From JBFXCS01 sp050181915 (lineage in GTDB: Bacteria > Actinomycetota > Thermoleophilia > Miltoncostaeales > Miltoncostaeaceae), in NCBI GenBank assembly GCA_050181915.1, contig JBFXCS010000001.1, positions 620,001 to 684,000 on the forward strand: DNA of 64,000 nucleotides. Direction: 5' to 3'. Positions within the stretch are counted from its first letter, which is position 1; the number at the start of each line of letters is the position of its first letter. Shown here piece by piece: positions 8,720 to 16,464 of this stretch. A program made the translations under genes and the position numbers. The notes beneath the pieces were generated by a model, which was not told where the DNA came from, did no database searches, and saw only the letters and a list, made by a program, of their open reading frames with translations.

Positions 8720-9555
8720 CTACGGCGCGGTCGCAGGACCCCCAGCGCGCGCTCCAGCAGCATGTCCTCCGGGGCCGTCCCGGTCGACCTGACCAGCGGG
8801 CGCAGCCGGTGGTCCGCGGTGAACAGCCGCCGGGTCGCGCCCAGCGTCACGACGGCCGTGCTGGTGGCGACGCCTCCGAGGATCACGAACATGAGCGCGC
8901 CCTGCACCAGCACGGCGTCGAGCGGCTCCACGCCGGCGAGGATGAGGCCGACCATCGCGCCGGGCAGGAACACGGTGCCCACGTGCCGGGTGCGCTCGAC
9001 CTGCGGGCCGATCGCGGCGCGCAGGATGTCGCGCTGGTGGGGCCGGGTCGCCGCCTGCCACGGCAGGCCCAGGGCGAGGCGGGCCTCGATGTCGTCCCGG
9101 CGGTCCGAGATCTCGCGCACCAGCAGCGTCGCGGCCACCACCATGGAGGTGAGCGCGTTGCCCAGCGTCATCCCCATCACCGGGATCAGGGCCCGCCCCT
9201 CCAGGGGGAAGATGCCGAGGCCGAAGATCAACCCGGCCGAGACGACCGTCGTGGCCAGGTTCGCGGCCAGGGCGACCATGAAGACGCCCGGCAGCTCCGG
9301 GGCCCGCCGCCGGACCACCCACGACGCCACCAGCACGATGCCGGCCACCCACAGCCACGAGAGGATGATCGGCCGGCCCTCGTCGATCACCAGGCCGAGG
9401 GCCGCGCCGACCACCACGAGCTGCACCGTCGCCCGCAGCGCGGCTCCGGCCATCGAGAGCTCGAGCCCCAGCCCGTAGCGGCGGGAGACGGCGATCGCGA
9501 CCACCACGAGGAGCAGGGAGGCCGCGAGGCCCCAGTAGGTGACGTCACCCTCCAT
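8716..9555 (-). CDS. fetB: ABC transporter permease, FetB (UPF0014) family
   Basis: A 279-residue membrane protein with about seven hydrophobic segments, the conserved RATVQL motif near residue 40, MGMTLGNALT in the middle and LPGAMVGLILAG near residue 200. The E. coli homologue FetB pairs with the ATPase FetA and has been linked to iron export. Here fetA lies immediately upstream with an 11-nt overlap, so the pair is complete. Downstream genes are metabolic enzymes, which leaves open that the cargo is not iron. Confidence 0.85.
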   Translation of the reverse strand: MEGDVTYWGLAASLLLVVVAIAVSRRYGLGLELSMAGAALRATVQLVVVGAALGLVIDEGRPIILSWLWVAGIVLVASWVVRRRAPELPGVFMVALAANLATTVVSAGLIFGLGIFPLEGRALIPVMGMTLGNALTSMVVAATLLVREISDRRDDIEARLALGLPWQAATRPHQRDILRAAIGPQVERTRHVGTVFLPGAMVGLILAGVEPLDAVLVQGALMFVILGGVATSTAVVTLGATRRLFTADHRLRPLVRSTGTAPEDMLLERALGVLRPRRR

Positions 9556-10231
9556 CGGGCGCCCCTCCGGCGGAGAGCTGGGCGGCGGCCGGTCCGACCG
9601 CCACGATCCTGCCCTCCGCCAGCCGCACGACGTGGTCGGCGATCCGCGCGGCCTGTCCGAGGTCGTGGGTCACCCAGATCATGGGCACGCCCGCGTCGGC
9701 CAGGGCGCGGCCGGTGCGCTCCACGACGGCGCCTGCGTCGGCGTCGAGCGCCGACGTGGGCTCGTCCATCAGAAGGGCCCGCGGCCCGGCGGCGAGCGCG
9801 CGGGCCAGGCACATCCGCTGGGCCTCGCCGCCCGACAGCCGGGTGGCCTCGCGCTCCAGGAAGCGGTCGTCCAGGCCGGCCCGCGCCAGGGCCTCGGCCA
9901 GCTCCGCGGGCCCCGCGCCGGGCGCCGCGACGCGCAGGTTGTCGCGCACCGTGCCGGCGAACGGGGTGGGCCGCTGGAACACCATGCCCACGCGCCGCCG
10001 CAGCGCCAGCGGATCGATGGCGGCCACGTCCTCTCCCAGGACGCGCACGACGCCGTCGTCCGGCGCCTCGAGGCGGTTCGCCAGGCGCAGCAGCGACGAC
10101 TTCCCCGATCCGGACGGGCCGACGAGCACGGTGATGCCCTCGGCGGGCACCGTCAGGTCGATGTCGCGCAGCACCGTCCGGTCGCCGCGGCGCAGCGAGA
10201 CGCCGGCCATCTCCAGCAGGGGAACGCCCAT
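9545..10231 (-). CDS. fetA: ABC transporter ATP-binding protein, FetA family
   Basis: A 228-residue ABC ATPase with Walker A GPSGSGKS (38-45), Q-loop Q86, signature LSGGE (132-136), Walker B ending LLMDE (D156, E157) and switch histidine in VTHD. It drives the FetB-type permease encoded just downstream. As first gene of the minus-strand operon, its ATG sits 6 nt after a TAGTGT -10 box, which implies a leaderless transcript. Confidence 0.87.
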   Translation of the reverse strand: MGVPLLEMAGVSLRRGDRTVLRDIDLTVPAEGITVLVGPSGSGKSSLLRLANRLEAPDDGVVRVLGEDVAAIDPLALRRRVGMVFQRPTPFAGTVRDNLRVAAPGAGPAELAEALARAGLDDRFLEREATRLSGGEAQRMCLARALAAGPRALLMDEPTSALDADAGAVVERTGRALADAGVPMIWVTHDLGQAARIADHVVRLAEGRIVAVGPAAAQLSAGGAPDGG

Positions 10232-10243
10232 GGCGGCACACTA
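10232..10243 (-). promoter_or_regulatory. -10 box of the fetA operon, leaderless start
   Basis: On the minus strand TAGTGT (10243-10238) is followed by six bases and the fetA ATG at 10231. The spacing leaves no room for a ribosome-binding site. Confidence 0.5.
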
Positions 10244-10259
10244 GTGCTCGCGGCCGGAG

Positions 10260-10290
10260 TACCCTCGTCGTGGGCCACGCCGACGAGGAG
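10260..10290 (+). promoter_or_regulatory. -10 box and ribosome-binding site of the Bax-inhibitor-like gene
   Basis: TACCCT at 10260-10265 is a plausible -10. GAGGAG at 10285-10290 lies 5 nt before the GTG at 10296. Unlike its divergent neighbour fetA, this transcript would have a short leader with a good Shine-Dalgarno site. Confidence 0.5.
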
Positions 10291-10295
10291 AGAAC

Positions 10296-10997
10296 GTGAG
10301 CGAGCGACCCGAGGCCTACGGCTACGACCGCGAGACGTGGGACCGCGCCACCGCCGGCGCGCGCGCCGCCGCGTCGGGGGCGATCTTCGGCAGGGTGATG
10401 TTCCTGGTGGCCGTCACCGCCGCCTTCTGCGCGGCGGGCGCATACGTGGGCAGGGATCTGTCCGGAGCCTGGGCGCTCGGCTGCTTCATCATCGCCCTGC
10501 TGCTCACCCTCGGCGTCAGCTTCAGCCGCCGCCAGGGAGAGGTGGGCGCGCTGCAGATGACGCTGCTGTTCGCCGTGGGCCTGTTCCTCGGCCTCGGCGT
10601 GGGGCCGGGCCTCGATGCCTACGCCAGCCTCTCGAACGGCGGCGAGATCATCGCCCAGGCCGCCGGCGCGACGGCCCTCTTCATGGGCGTGCTCGGGGCG
10701 ATCGGCTACACGACCTCGCGCGACCTCTCGCGGCTCGGCCGGGTGTCGTTCTTCGCGCTGATCGGCCTGCTGGTCTTCGGCATCGTCGCGATCTTCGTGA
10801 CCATCCCGGGCGGGCGCGTGATCTACGCCGTGCTCGGCCTGGTGATCTTCGCCGGCCTCACCCTCTTCGACTTCTGGCGGCTCCGCCGGGCGGGGGAGGC
10901 GGACGTGGCGATCATCGCGCTGTCCATCTTCCTCGACGCCTTCAACGTGTTCCTGTTCTTCCTCCAGCTGCTCGGCGGCGGGGCGAACCGGGACTGA
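10296..10997 (+). CDS. Bax inhibitor-1 / YccA family membrane protein
   Basis: 233 residues with a short hydrophilic N-terminus (1-30) and about seven membrane helices. The closing helices carry the family pattern: a GLTLFDFWRL-type motif followed by a final helix containing LDAFNVFLFFLQLLG. BI-1 family proteins are putative proton/calcium leak channels or protease modulators in the inner membrane; no specific role can be read here. The GTG start is set by a GAGGAG site five bases upstream. A strong hairpin follows the stop. Confidence 0.78.
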   Translation: MSERPEAYGYDRETWDRATAGARAAASGAIFGRVMFLVAVTAAFCAAGAYVGRDLSGAWALGCFIIALLLTLGVSFSRRQGEVGALQMTLLFAVGLFLGLGVGPGLDAYASLSNGGEIIAQAAGATALFMGVLGAIGYTTSRDLSRLGRVSFFALIGLLVFGIVAIFVTIPGGRVIYAVLGLVIFAGLTLFDFWRLRRAGEADVAIIALSIFLDAFNVFLFFLQLLGGGANRD

Positions 10998-11003
10998 CCC
11001 GCA

Positions 11004-11040
11004 CCGCGGGCGGGATCCCCGGGTCGGGATCCCGCCGCGG
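11004..11040. terminator. Bidirectional hairpin terminator
   Basis: An 11-bp perfect stem (GGCGGGATCCC at 11009-11019, complement at 11026-11036) with a 6-nt loop extends by four more pairs around one bulged G. It sits between two convergent genes and can serve both. There is no U-tract. Confidence 0.6.
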
Positions 11041-11047
11041 CGGCGGA

Positions 11048-11839
11048 TCACAGCAGGCCGCACATCCGGGCCGTGTTGGGCCAGGGAGTGAAGCCGCGCG
11101 TGCTCACGGCGCGGCCCGCCGCCAGCAGCTGCTCCTCGGCGGTCCAGTTGTTCGCCGTGCCCTTGGTCCGGTAGAGGTCCGGGGCGTAGGTCTGCTGGAA
11201 GCCGCGGTCCATCTGCAGGCCCCCGTAGTAGCCGTTGCCGGTCGCGATATCCCAGCGCGCCCCCGACTCGTGGCGGGCGATGCACATGAACGCCTCGTAG
11301 TGGGGGATGCGCTGCTCGATCGGCCGCTCGGCGGGGCGCAGCCGCTCGGTGCGGCCGGCGAGCCAGGCCGCGATGCCCCGCCAGCGGCGCATCTGCTCGC
11401 GCAGGCCCTCCTCGGTGGAGGCGAGGACGACCGGCGCCGGGCGGGTGAGGCCGAGGCGCACCGACAGGCGCGCGGCGCGCGCGCGTGCCGCGACCACCCG
11501 CGACGCGAGGCCGCCGCCGGCGGCGCGCGTCCGCGGCAGGGGGCGCTCGTCGACCGGGCGCCGCAGCTCGCGGCGCGCGGCGAGGAAGTCCACGACCGAG
11601 CGCAGATCGCGCTCCTGGGCCACCAGCGCGTCGATCTGCTCGGCGGGGCGCGCGGGCCGCGGGGGGCGCAGCCCGAGGCGGCGGGCGTGATTGCGGGCCG
11701 CGAGGCCGAGGCGGGTCACGCTGGCGCTGAGCTCGGTGGCCGACGGGCCCGGGGGCGCGCCGGATTCCTGCGAGGCGGCGATCTGGGCGCCGACCGGGAT
11801 CACCGTCAGGGCGACGGCGAACGAGATCAGTCTCTTCAC
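11048..11839 (-). CDS. Secreted Rpf-like transglycosylase (resuscitation-promoting-factor domain)
   Basis: A 263-residue exported protein. GTG 11839 begins a clean signal peptide (basic KR, hydrophobic core to about residue 20, Ala-rich cleavage site) and is preceded by GGAAGAAG. The middle is Arg/Ala-rich and probably helical. The C-terminal 80 residues match the lysozyme-like Rpf domain: the catalytic Glu is E191 in ARHESGARW, followed by TGNGYYGGLQ, and C186/C260 could form a disulphide. It should cleave peptidoglycan during growth or resuscitation. The frame stays open to an ATG at 12067, but that extension is low complexity and would bury the signal peptide. Confidence 0.85.
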   Translation of the reverse strand: MKRLISFAVALTVIPVGAQIAASQESGAPPGPSATELSASVTRLGLAARNHARRLGLRPPRPARPAEQIDALVAQERDLRSVVDFLAARRELRRPVDERPLPRTRAAGGGLASRVVAARARAARLSVRLGLTRPAPVVLASTEEGLREQMRRWRGIAAWLAGRTERLRPAERPIEQRIPHYEAFMCIARHESGARWDIATGNGYYGGLQMDRGFQQTYAPDLYRTKGTANNWTAEEQLLAAGRAVSTRGFTPWPNTARMCGLL

Positions 11840-12110
11840 TGCGGGCTTCTTCCGTGGGGAGCGGGCCCGCGCGTCCCTGCGCGGGTCCGGGGCGGGAGCG
11901 CGGGCTCCCTCCGGACGCGGGCGATGTGTGCCGGAGCCTCCGGCTCCGTGTGTCGTGGGCACGTCGCAGCGGCATCGTGCCGGCCGCGGAAGTCGCCGGA
12001 AACGCGAATTCGGCGAAGGCGGCATCGAAGCCCAACCGCTCCCCGGGCGCAAGGGTGCGTTCGTCATGGCCCGGCTCCCGGGGATCTGCTAATAGAACCG
12101 GCCGACGATC
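11840..12110 (-). other. Structured leader region upstream of the Rpf-like gene
   Basis: About 270 bases without a convincing gene. On the minus strand they can form several stable hairpins: a 10-bp stem with one mismatch (11861-11886), GGGAGC/GCTCCC (11893-11908), and CGGAGCC-TCC-GGCTCCG (11932-11948). Actinobacterial rpf genes often have a long c-di-AMP (ydaO) leader, but I could not find the conserved ydaO sequence blocks here. Confidence 0.35.
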
Positions 12111-12125
12111 GCCGTCGCGCTCGCA

Positions 12126-12138
12126 TAGGCTTCGCGTC
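12126..12138 (+). promoter_or_regulatory. -10 box of the J-like/TPR gene, leaderless start
   Basis: TAGGCT (12126-12131) is followed by seven bases and GTG 12139. No Shine-Dalgarno sequence is present. Confidence 0.45.
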
Positions 12139-13131
12139 GTGCCCGACGACGACCGCGCGCGCCGACGCGCCCAGTTCCTGCGTGAGCTCGCCGCGCGCGA
12201 CCTCTACGCCTGGCTCGACATCCCGAGGGACGCCGGCGACGACGCGGTGCGCGAGGCGGCCGAGCGCAAGCGGCGGGAGCTCGCGTCGACGCCGATGACC
12301 CAGAAGGCGCGCGCCCTGGAGCGCGCCTTCTGCGACCAGGGCGAGAAGGTGCTGCTGCGACCGGCGATCCGCCGGGAGTACGACGCCCTGCTGGGCGGCG
12401 GCGCCGCCGCGGCCAACGCCGCCCGCTCATCCCAGGCGCGCGGCGTCGCCGAGCGGGAGGCGCGCCTGAGGGAGGCCCGCGAGCGCATCCAGCACTTCGG
12501 CCCGGACGACGCGCGCATGGCCCCGGGGCTGCCCACCATGCTCGCCGCCGCGGAGGCGCGCGCGGAGCTCGAGACCGAGCGCGTGGCCGCCGGATCGATC
12601 TCGCAGGCCGCCGACGCCCTGAAGGGCGCCCGCCGGGCCCGGGTGGAGGGCGCGCCGCTGCGCGCCCTGGCCCTCGCCGAGCGCGCCCACGCGCTGGCGC
12701 CCGGCCCGCCCACCCTCAACGCCCTCGGCGCGGCCCGCCGCGACTCCGGCGACCTGGCCGGCAGCGAGGCGGCGCTGCGCGAGAGCCTGCGCCTGCTGCC
12801 GGGCACCCGGGAGAACGCGCCCGCATGGGTGGCCCTCTCGGCGACGCTGCGCGCCCGCGGCGACCTGGCCGGCGCCGAGGACGCGGCGCTCCGCGCGATC
12901 GAGGAGGACGAGGAGGAGCCGCACGGCTGGCGGGCCCTGGCCATGGTGGCCACCGATCGCGGCGAGACGCTGCGCGCCGGCGACGCCTGGGAGCGGTCGG
13001 CGGCGATGGGCCTGGACGTGCCCGGCGCGCTGGCCGGCCTGCAGGTGCTGCGCAAGGACTGCCTGGCGCGCAACGACGGCCTGGGCGCGGCCGACATCGA
13101 GGGCCGCATCGCCCGCATCAGGAGGGGCTGA
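12139..13131 (+). CDS. J-domain-like protein with TPR repeats
   Basis: 330 residues. The N-terminal ~75 residues resemble a J domain in length and helix pattern (RDLYAWLDIP...AGDDAVREAAE..., then a closing REYDALL), but the HPD tripeptide needed to stimulate DnaK ATPase is missing. The rest is helical and contains at least three TPR-like units (about residues 170-290) of Ala/Gly/Leu pattern. It is probably a cytoplasmic scaffold or adaptor. The start GTG 12139 follows a TAGGCT -10 by seven bases. No partner gene is adjacent; the neighbours point away or are convergent. Confidence 0.6.
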   Translation: MPDDDRARRRAQFLRELAARDLYAWLDIPRDAGDDAVREAAERKRRELASTPMTQKARALERAFCDQGEKVLLRPAIRREYDALLGGGAAAANAARSSQARGVAEREARLREARERIQHFGPDDARMAPGLPTMLAAAEARAELETERVAAGSISQAADALKGARRARVEGAPLRALALAERAHALAPGPPTLNALGAARRDSGDLAGSEAALRESLRLLPGTRENAPAWVALSATLRARGDLAGAEDAALRAIEEDEEEPHGWRALAMVATDRGETLRAGDAWERSAAMGLDVPGALAGLQVLRKDCLARNDGLGAADIEGRIARIRRG

Positions 13132-13155
13132 GCCGCGGGTCCCGCGGCGCGGGGG

Positions 13156-13854
13156 TCAGCCCCGGCCGCGCCAGGCCGGGCCGAGCCTCAGGCGCGCGCC
13201 CTCGTCCCTGAGCCAGCGGCGCGGGACCTCGTAGCCGGGCATCTGCTCGCGCACCAGGGCCCAGAAGGCCGGGGAGTGGTCGGGGCGCACGAGGTGGCAG
13301 GCCTCGTGCACGACCACGTAGTCGAGCACCGCCTCCGGCGCCAGCAGCAGGCGCCACGAGAACGACAGGCGCCCCGCCGATGAGCAGCTGCCCCAGCGGC
13401 TGCGGGTGTCGCGCACCGTCACGCCCGCCACGTCGGCGCCGAGGCGCCGGGCGGCGGCATCGGCGCGGACGCCCAGCTCACGGGCCGCCGCGGCGCGGTA
13501 CCAGCGCTCCACGACGGCGTCGAGGTCGGCGTCGTCGGCCAGCGCGACGCCCAGGACCGCGCCGTCGCGCCGCGCCCGGGCCCGGCCGGGGCGGCGCGTC
13601 ACGTCGAGCAGCAGCTCCCCGTCGAGCAGGGCCAGGCGATCGCCGTCGGCGAGGCCGGCGCCGGCCGGTCCGATCTCGGCCAGGCGGTCCCTCACCCAGT
13701 CGCGCCGGGCGCGGAGGAAGGCGTCGATCTGGGCGGATCGCACCTGCGGCGGCACGGTCAGGCGCACGCCGGCGTCGCTCACCCTGAGCGTCATCCGCCG
13801 GACGCCGCGGCGGCGCACGACGAGGCAGGGGAAGGGGTGGCTGCGATGCGGCAC
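13156..13854 (-). CDS. YgjP-like (DUF45) zinc metallopeptidase
   Basis: About 232 residues with the C-terminal YgjP/WLM signature: TRSRWGSCSS, then the zinc motif HEACH (H183, E184, H187) and a third ligand candidate H193 in the DHSPAFW segment. The N-terminal half (VRRRGVRRMTLRVS... followed by VPP) is the usual beta-rich leader of this family. The canonical motif is HELCH; the Ala variant should still bind zinc. It is presumably a cytoplasmic peptidase with unknown substrate. The start is uncertain: GTG 13854 gives the usual N-terminus, and GTG 13863 is three codons upstream. Confidence 0.8.
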   Translation of the reverse strand: MPHRSHPFPCLVVRRRGVRRMTLRVSDAGVRLTVPPQVRSAQIDAFLRARRDWVRDRLAEIGPAGAGLADGDRLALLDGELLLDVTRRPGRARARRDGAVLGVALADDADLDAVVERWYRAAAARELGVRADAAARRLGADVAGVTVRDTRSRWGSCSSAGRLSFSWRLLLAPEAVLDYVVVHEACHLVRPDHSPAFWALVREQMPGYEVPRRWLRDEGARLRLGPAWRGRG

Positions 13855-13912
13855 CGACCGCACGGTAGCCCGCCGCCCGGCCGTCGTCGCGCCCGGGGCG
13901 CGGAGGGAAGGG

Positions 13913-13942
13913 CCGGGCCCCGGGGAAGCCCCCGGGGCCCGG
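13913..13942 (-). terminator. Strong hairpin terminator after the DUF1097 gene
   Basis: A perfect 13-bp G/C stem (CCGGGCCCCGGGG at 13913-13925, complement at 13930-13942) with a 4-nt loop begins eight bases past the DUF1097 stop. There is no U-tract. Confidence 0.65.
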
Positions 13943-13949
13943 CGATCCG

Positions 13950-14621
13950 TCAGGCGCTCGCCTCGGCGGCCTTCGGCCGCGGAGTGATGGCCGCGGTCAG
14001 CTTCGCCGACAGCAGGCCGAGCGCGGCACCGATCACCAGCGTGACGGCGGCGCTGAACCACACCCAACCGAACGGCGTGGACAGCACGCCACCGAACGCA
14101 CCCGAACCGGCGGTCGCCGGGTCGGCCAGCGAGCTCAGCCCGCTCCCGACACCGCCACCGTTCGCCGCCCAGTTGTCCAGGCCGGTCGCAACCCACAGAC
14201 CGAAGCAGGCCGCGAAGGCCGGGAAGGTCCCCGCAACGTAGTACCAGTCACCCAGGATCAGGATCGCCACCAGGATGAAGGCCATGATGCCGACCATCAG
14301 GGAGATGCCCCAGAAGTCGGGCAGGTCGGCGATCTTCGGCGCCAGGGCGAAGGTGATCAGCGCCGCGACCGACCCGATGACCGTGGCGACGGCGATCTTG
14401 CCGAAGGCGGCGTTGTCGCCACCGGCGGCGAAGAACAGACCCCAGCTGATGAACGCGATCCAGACGATCAGCTGGAAGTTGGCGGGAAGAGCGAGCCCCA
14501 CGCCGAGGTCACCGTTGGTGACCCAGTGGAACTGGAAGTTCAGGGCCACCTCGCACCACGCGAACGACAGAATGCCGATCACGAAGGCGAGGGGAAGGAT
14601 GGCTTTCGCACGCGCACCCAT
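13950..14621 (-). CDS. DUF1097-family multi-spanning membrane protein
   Basis: A 223-residue inner-membrane protein with about six hydrophobic segments. The central part (VWIAFISWGLFFAAGG, then an FWG and a late PAFAACFG segment) follows the DUF1097 pattern seen in E. coli YcdZ, whose function is unknown. It is longer than YcdZ through a Gly/Ser-rich loop and a last helix near the C-terminus. ATG 14621 is preceded by AAAGGAAG at 10-11 bases, which settles the start against an in-frame ATG 32 codons upstream. A 13-bp hairpin follows. The flanking genes are unrelated. Confidence 0.65.
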   Translation of the reverse strand: MGARAKAILPLAFVIGILSFAWCEVALNFQFHWVTNGDLGVGLALPANFQLIVWIAFISWGLFFAAGGDNAAFGKIAVATVIGSVAALITFALAPKIADLPDFWGISLMVGIMAFILVAILILGDWYYVAGTFPAFAACFGLWVATGLDNWAANGGGVGSGLSSLADPATAGSGAFGGVLSTPFGWVWFSAAVTLVIGAALGLLSAKLTAAITPRPKAAEASA

Positions 14622-14746
14622 GAAAGTCGCTTCCTTTCGAATGAGAGGACGTAGCGCGCCGATGGCCGATAGACGAATGAAGTGGCCGTGGCGCGACCCG
14701 GGCAGCGCACGACCCATGCGGGGCGTGGCGACCGGGCGGCCCGACG

Positions 14747-15505
14747 CTAGTTCTGTTCGTCACGATCTGACAAAGGGGCTGCTCCTGAACCTGCGTTGAT
14801 GCGCGCCCGCTCGACCTCGTGGCGCGTGCGGCGGGCGCCGGCGTCGGTGATCCGCCACCGGTCAGGACCGGCCCGCTCGAGCCGGAACCACACCACCAGG
14901 CGGTCCGGGTCGGCCGTCCCGTCGTGGGCGCGCACCCAGTCGTTGGCGAGGGCCTCGGCGACGTGGGCGGTCGCGCCGAGCGCCTCGTCGCGGTCGAGGG
15001 TCTCGGGTCGCCAGCCGGGCGGCAGGACGTCCCGGGGGGCGGGGTCGAGTCCGGGTATGACCGCGCCGGCGGCGATGGCCGGGGCGAGTCCGGCGACGCG
15101 GGCGTAGAGGGCGGCCTCGCCCTCCGGGCCGTCGCCCCCGGCCTCGGCGCGCCAGGTGGCCAGCGAGCGCGCCAGGTCGCGCACCGGTACCCGCCAGGGA
15201 CTGGCCTTGGCCGGGTGATCCGGCCGGGTGACGTAGTCGATCAGGCAGGCCAGGTCGACGGCTCCCGGGTGGTAGTAGCCGCGTATGCCGGCCCGGCCGC
15301 CCGCGACGCGCAGCGCGCGCCGTTCCGGTTGCGGGAAGGCCCGCTCCGCCTGCCAGTAGGCGCGGCGCCCGCGGTCGGCCCGCACCCCGCGATCGCGACA
15401 TGCGGCCTCCAGCTCTCCGGCCGACAGCCGGCCCGCCGCCGTCACCCAGCGGCCGCGGCCGCCGTTCTTCTCCCGGCCGGGGCCGGCCGGAGGTGCTGCG
15501 TCCAT
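14747..15505 (-). CDS. MerR-like winged-helix protein (uncharacterised)
   Basis: 252 residues. Residues ~15-85 show a degenerate MerR-type helix-turn-helix pattern (LSAGELEAAC... RRAYWQ... then a GIRGYY and PGAVDLACLI segment), suggesting DNA binding. The remainder is mostly helical without motifs I recognise. ATG 15505 has an excellent ribosome-binding site (GGGAGGGAAGG). It diverges from crcB, with which it might share a control region, but a link is speculative. It could equally be a family confined to this lineage. Confidence 0.5.
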   Translation of the reverse strand: MDAAPPAGPGREKNGGRGRWVTAAGRLSAGELEAACRDRGVRADRGRRAYWQAERAFPQPERRALRVAGGRAGIRGYYHPGAVDLACLIDYVTRPDHPAKASPWRVPVRDLARSLATWRAEAGGDGPEGEAALYARVAGLAPAIAAGAVIPGLDPAPRDVLPPGWRPETLDRDEALGATAHVAEALANDWVRAHDGTADPDRLVVWFRLERAGPDRWRITDAGARRTRHEVERARINAGSGAAPLSDRDEQN

Positions 15506-15688
15506 CCTTCCCTCCCACCGCTCGCCACGAGGGACCCGGCCGGAGTCATCGGCGCCGGGGGCGCGGTTCGCGCGCACTCCGCGGCGTCGTGAACCGCCAC
15601 ATGAAAGCGCCCGCCGCGCAGGCGGTCAACACTGCATGTCCACCGGCGTCCCGGTCGCGTTGCGGCGGGCGGCGCCGCCGAGGTGGTG
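15506..15688. other. Divergent intergenic region between MerR-like gene and crcB
   Basis: It contains a 7-bp inverted repeat, GCGGTTC (15563-15569) and GAACCGC (15591-15597), with a 21-nt spacer. A fluoride riboswitch consensus was looked for and not found. Confidence 0.3.
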
Positions 15689-15700
15689 TAGCGTCGCGCG
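15689..15700 (+). promoter_or_regulatory. -10 box of crcB, leaderless start
   Basis: TAGCGT (15689-15694) lies six bases before GTG 15701. The transcript is predicted to start at or next to the start codon, so a 5' riboswitch is unlikely. Confidence 0.5.
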
Positions 15701-16099
15701 GTGCCCGCCCGCCTGCTGCTGCCCCTGTCGATCGGCGCCGGCGGGGCCCTCGGCACGTGGCTGCGCCTCGGCCTGGCCGATCGGCTGCCGGTCGAGCCGG
15801 GCCACTGGCCGTGGCCGACGCTCATCGCGAACGTGGTCGCCTGCCTGCTGTTGGGCTACGCCGCCACCCGGCTGCTCGAGCGCCTGCCGCCCAGCACGTA
15901 CCGGCGGCCCCTGGTGGGCACCGGCATCTGCGGCGGCCTGAGCACCTTCTCGACCCTCCAGGTGGAGGCGATCGAGATCTCCAGGGACGGCCACGCCGCG
16001 ATGGCCGTGGGCTACGTGGCGACGTCGATCCTGCTGGGCCTCGCCGCCGTCGCCCTGGCGTCCGCGGCGGTGAGGAGGGCGCGGGTGAGGCTGCCGTGA
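15701..16099 (+). CDS. crcB: Fluoride channel subunit CrcB/Fluc (first copy)
   Basis: 132 residues, four membrane helices, with family motifs GGALGTWLR near residue 14, an NVVAC helix and GICGGLSTFST (the central selectivity/Na+-site region). Fluc proteins form antiparallel dimers that expel fluoride. Two adjacent, diverged copies suggest a heterodimeric channel. The stop overlaps the second copy (GTGA), so both are co-translated. Confidence 0.92.
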   Translation: MPARLLLPLSIGAGGALGTWLRLGLADRLPVEPGHWPWPTLIANVVACLLLGYAATRLLERLPPSTYRRPLVGTGICGGLSTFSTLQVEAIEISRDGHAAMAVGYVATSILLGLAAVALASAAVRRARVRLP

Positions 16100-16464
16100 G
16101 CGGGGTCGTGCTCTGGCTGGGGGCCGGGGCGCTGGGCGCGGCGGGGGCCGTCGCGCGCTACGCGGTCGATGTGGCGGTGAGCCGGCGCACCGGCGGCGAG
16201 CTGCCGTGGGGGACCCTGGCGGTGAACCTGGTCGGATCGTTCGCGCTCGGGGTGATCGTGGGCCTGGGCACGAGCCACGATCCGCGCTTCCTGGCGGGCG
16301 GCGCCTTCGTCGGGTCGTTCACCACCTTCTCCACCTGGATGCTCGAGACCCTGCGGCTGGCCGAGCAGGGGGAGGGGCGCCGGGCGGCCGCCAACGTGGC
16401 GGTGAGTCTCGTCCTCGGCATCGCCGCGGCCGGGGCGGGATGGGCGCTCGGGGCGGTCCTGTGA
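16096..16464 (+). CDS. crcB: Fluoride channel subunit CrcB/Fluc (second copy)
   Basis: 122 residues with the same four-helix plan: GAAGAVARYAVD near the N-terminus, NLVGSFALG and the VGSFTTFSTWMLE segment. The central motif differs from copy one (SFTTFST against GGLSTFST), as expected if the two chains have split roles in a heterodimer. The GTG start overlaps the upstream stop, and its own stop overlaps the DUF190 gene (GTGA). Confidence 0.92.
   Translation: MSGVVLWLGAGALGAAGAVARYAVDVAVSRRTGGELPWGTLAVNLVGSFALGVIVGLGTSHDPRFLAGGAFVGSFTTFSTWMLETLRLAEQGEGRRAAANVAVSLVLGIAAAGAGWALGAVL

Noticed and set aside
11840..12110. ydaO (c-di-AMP) riboswitch upstream of the Rpf-like gene
   Set aside because: The conserved blocks could not be found on either strand. 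It is kept only as an unclassified structured leader.
15590..15700. Fluoride riboswitch before crcB
   Set aside because: No crcB-motif consensus, and the -10 box six bases before the GTG leaves no 5' UTR.
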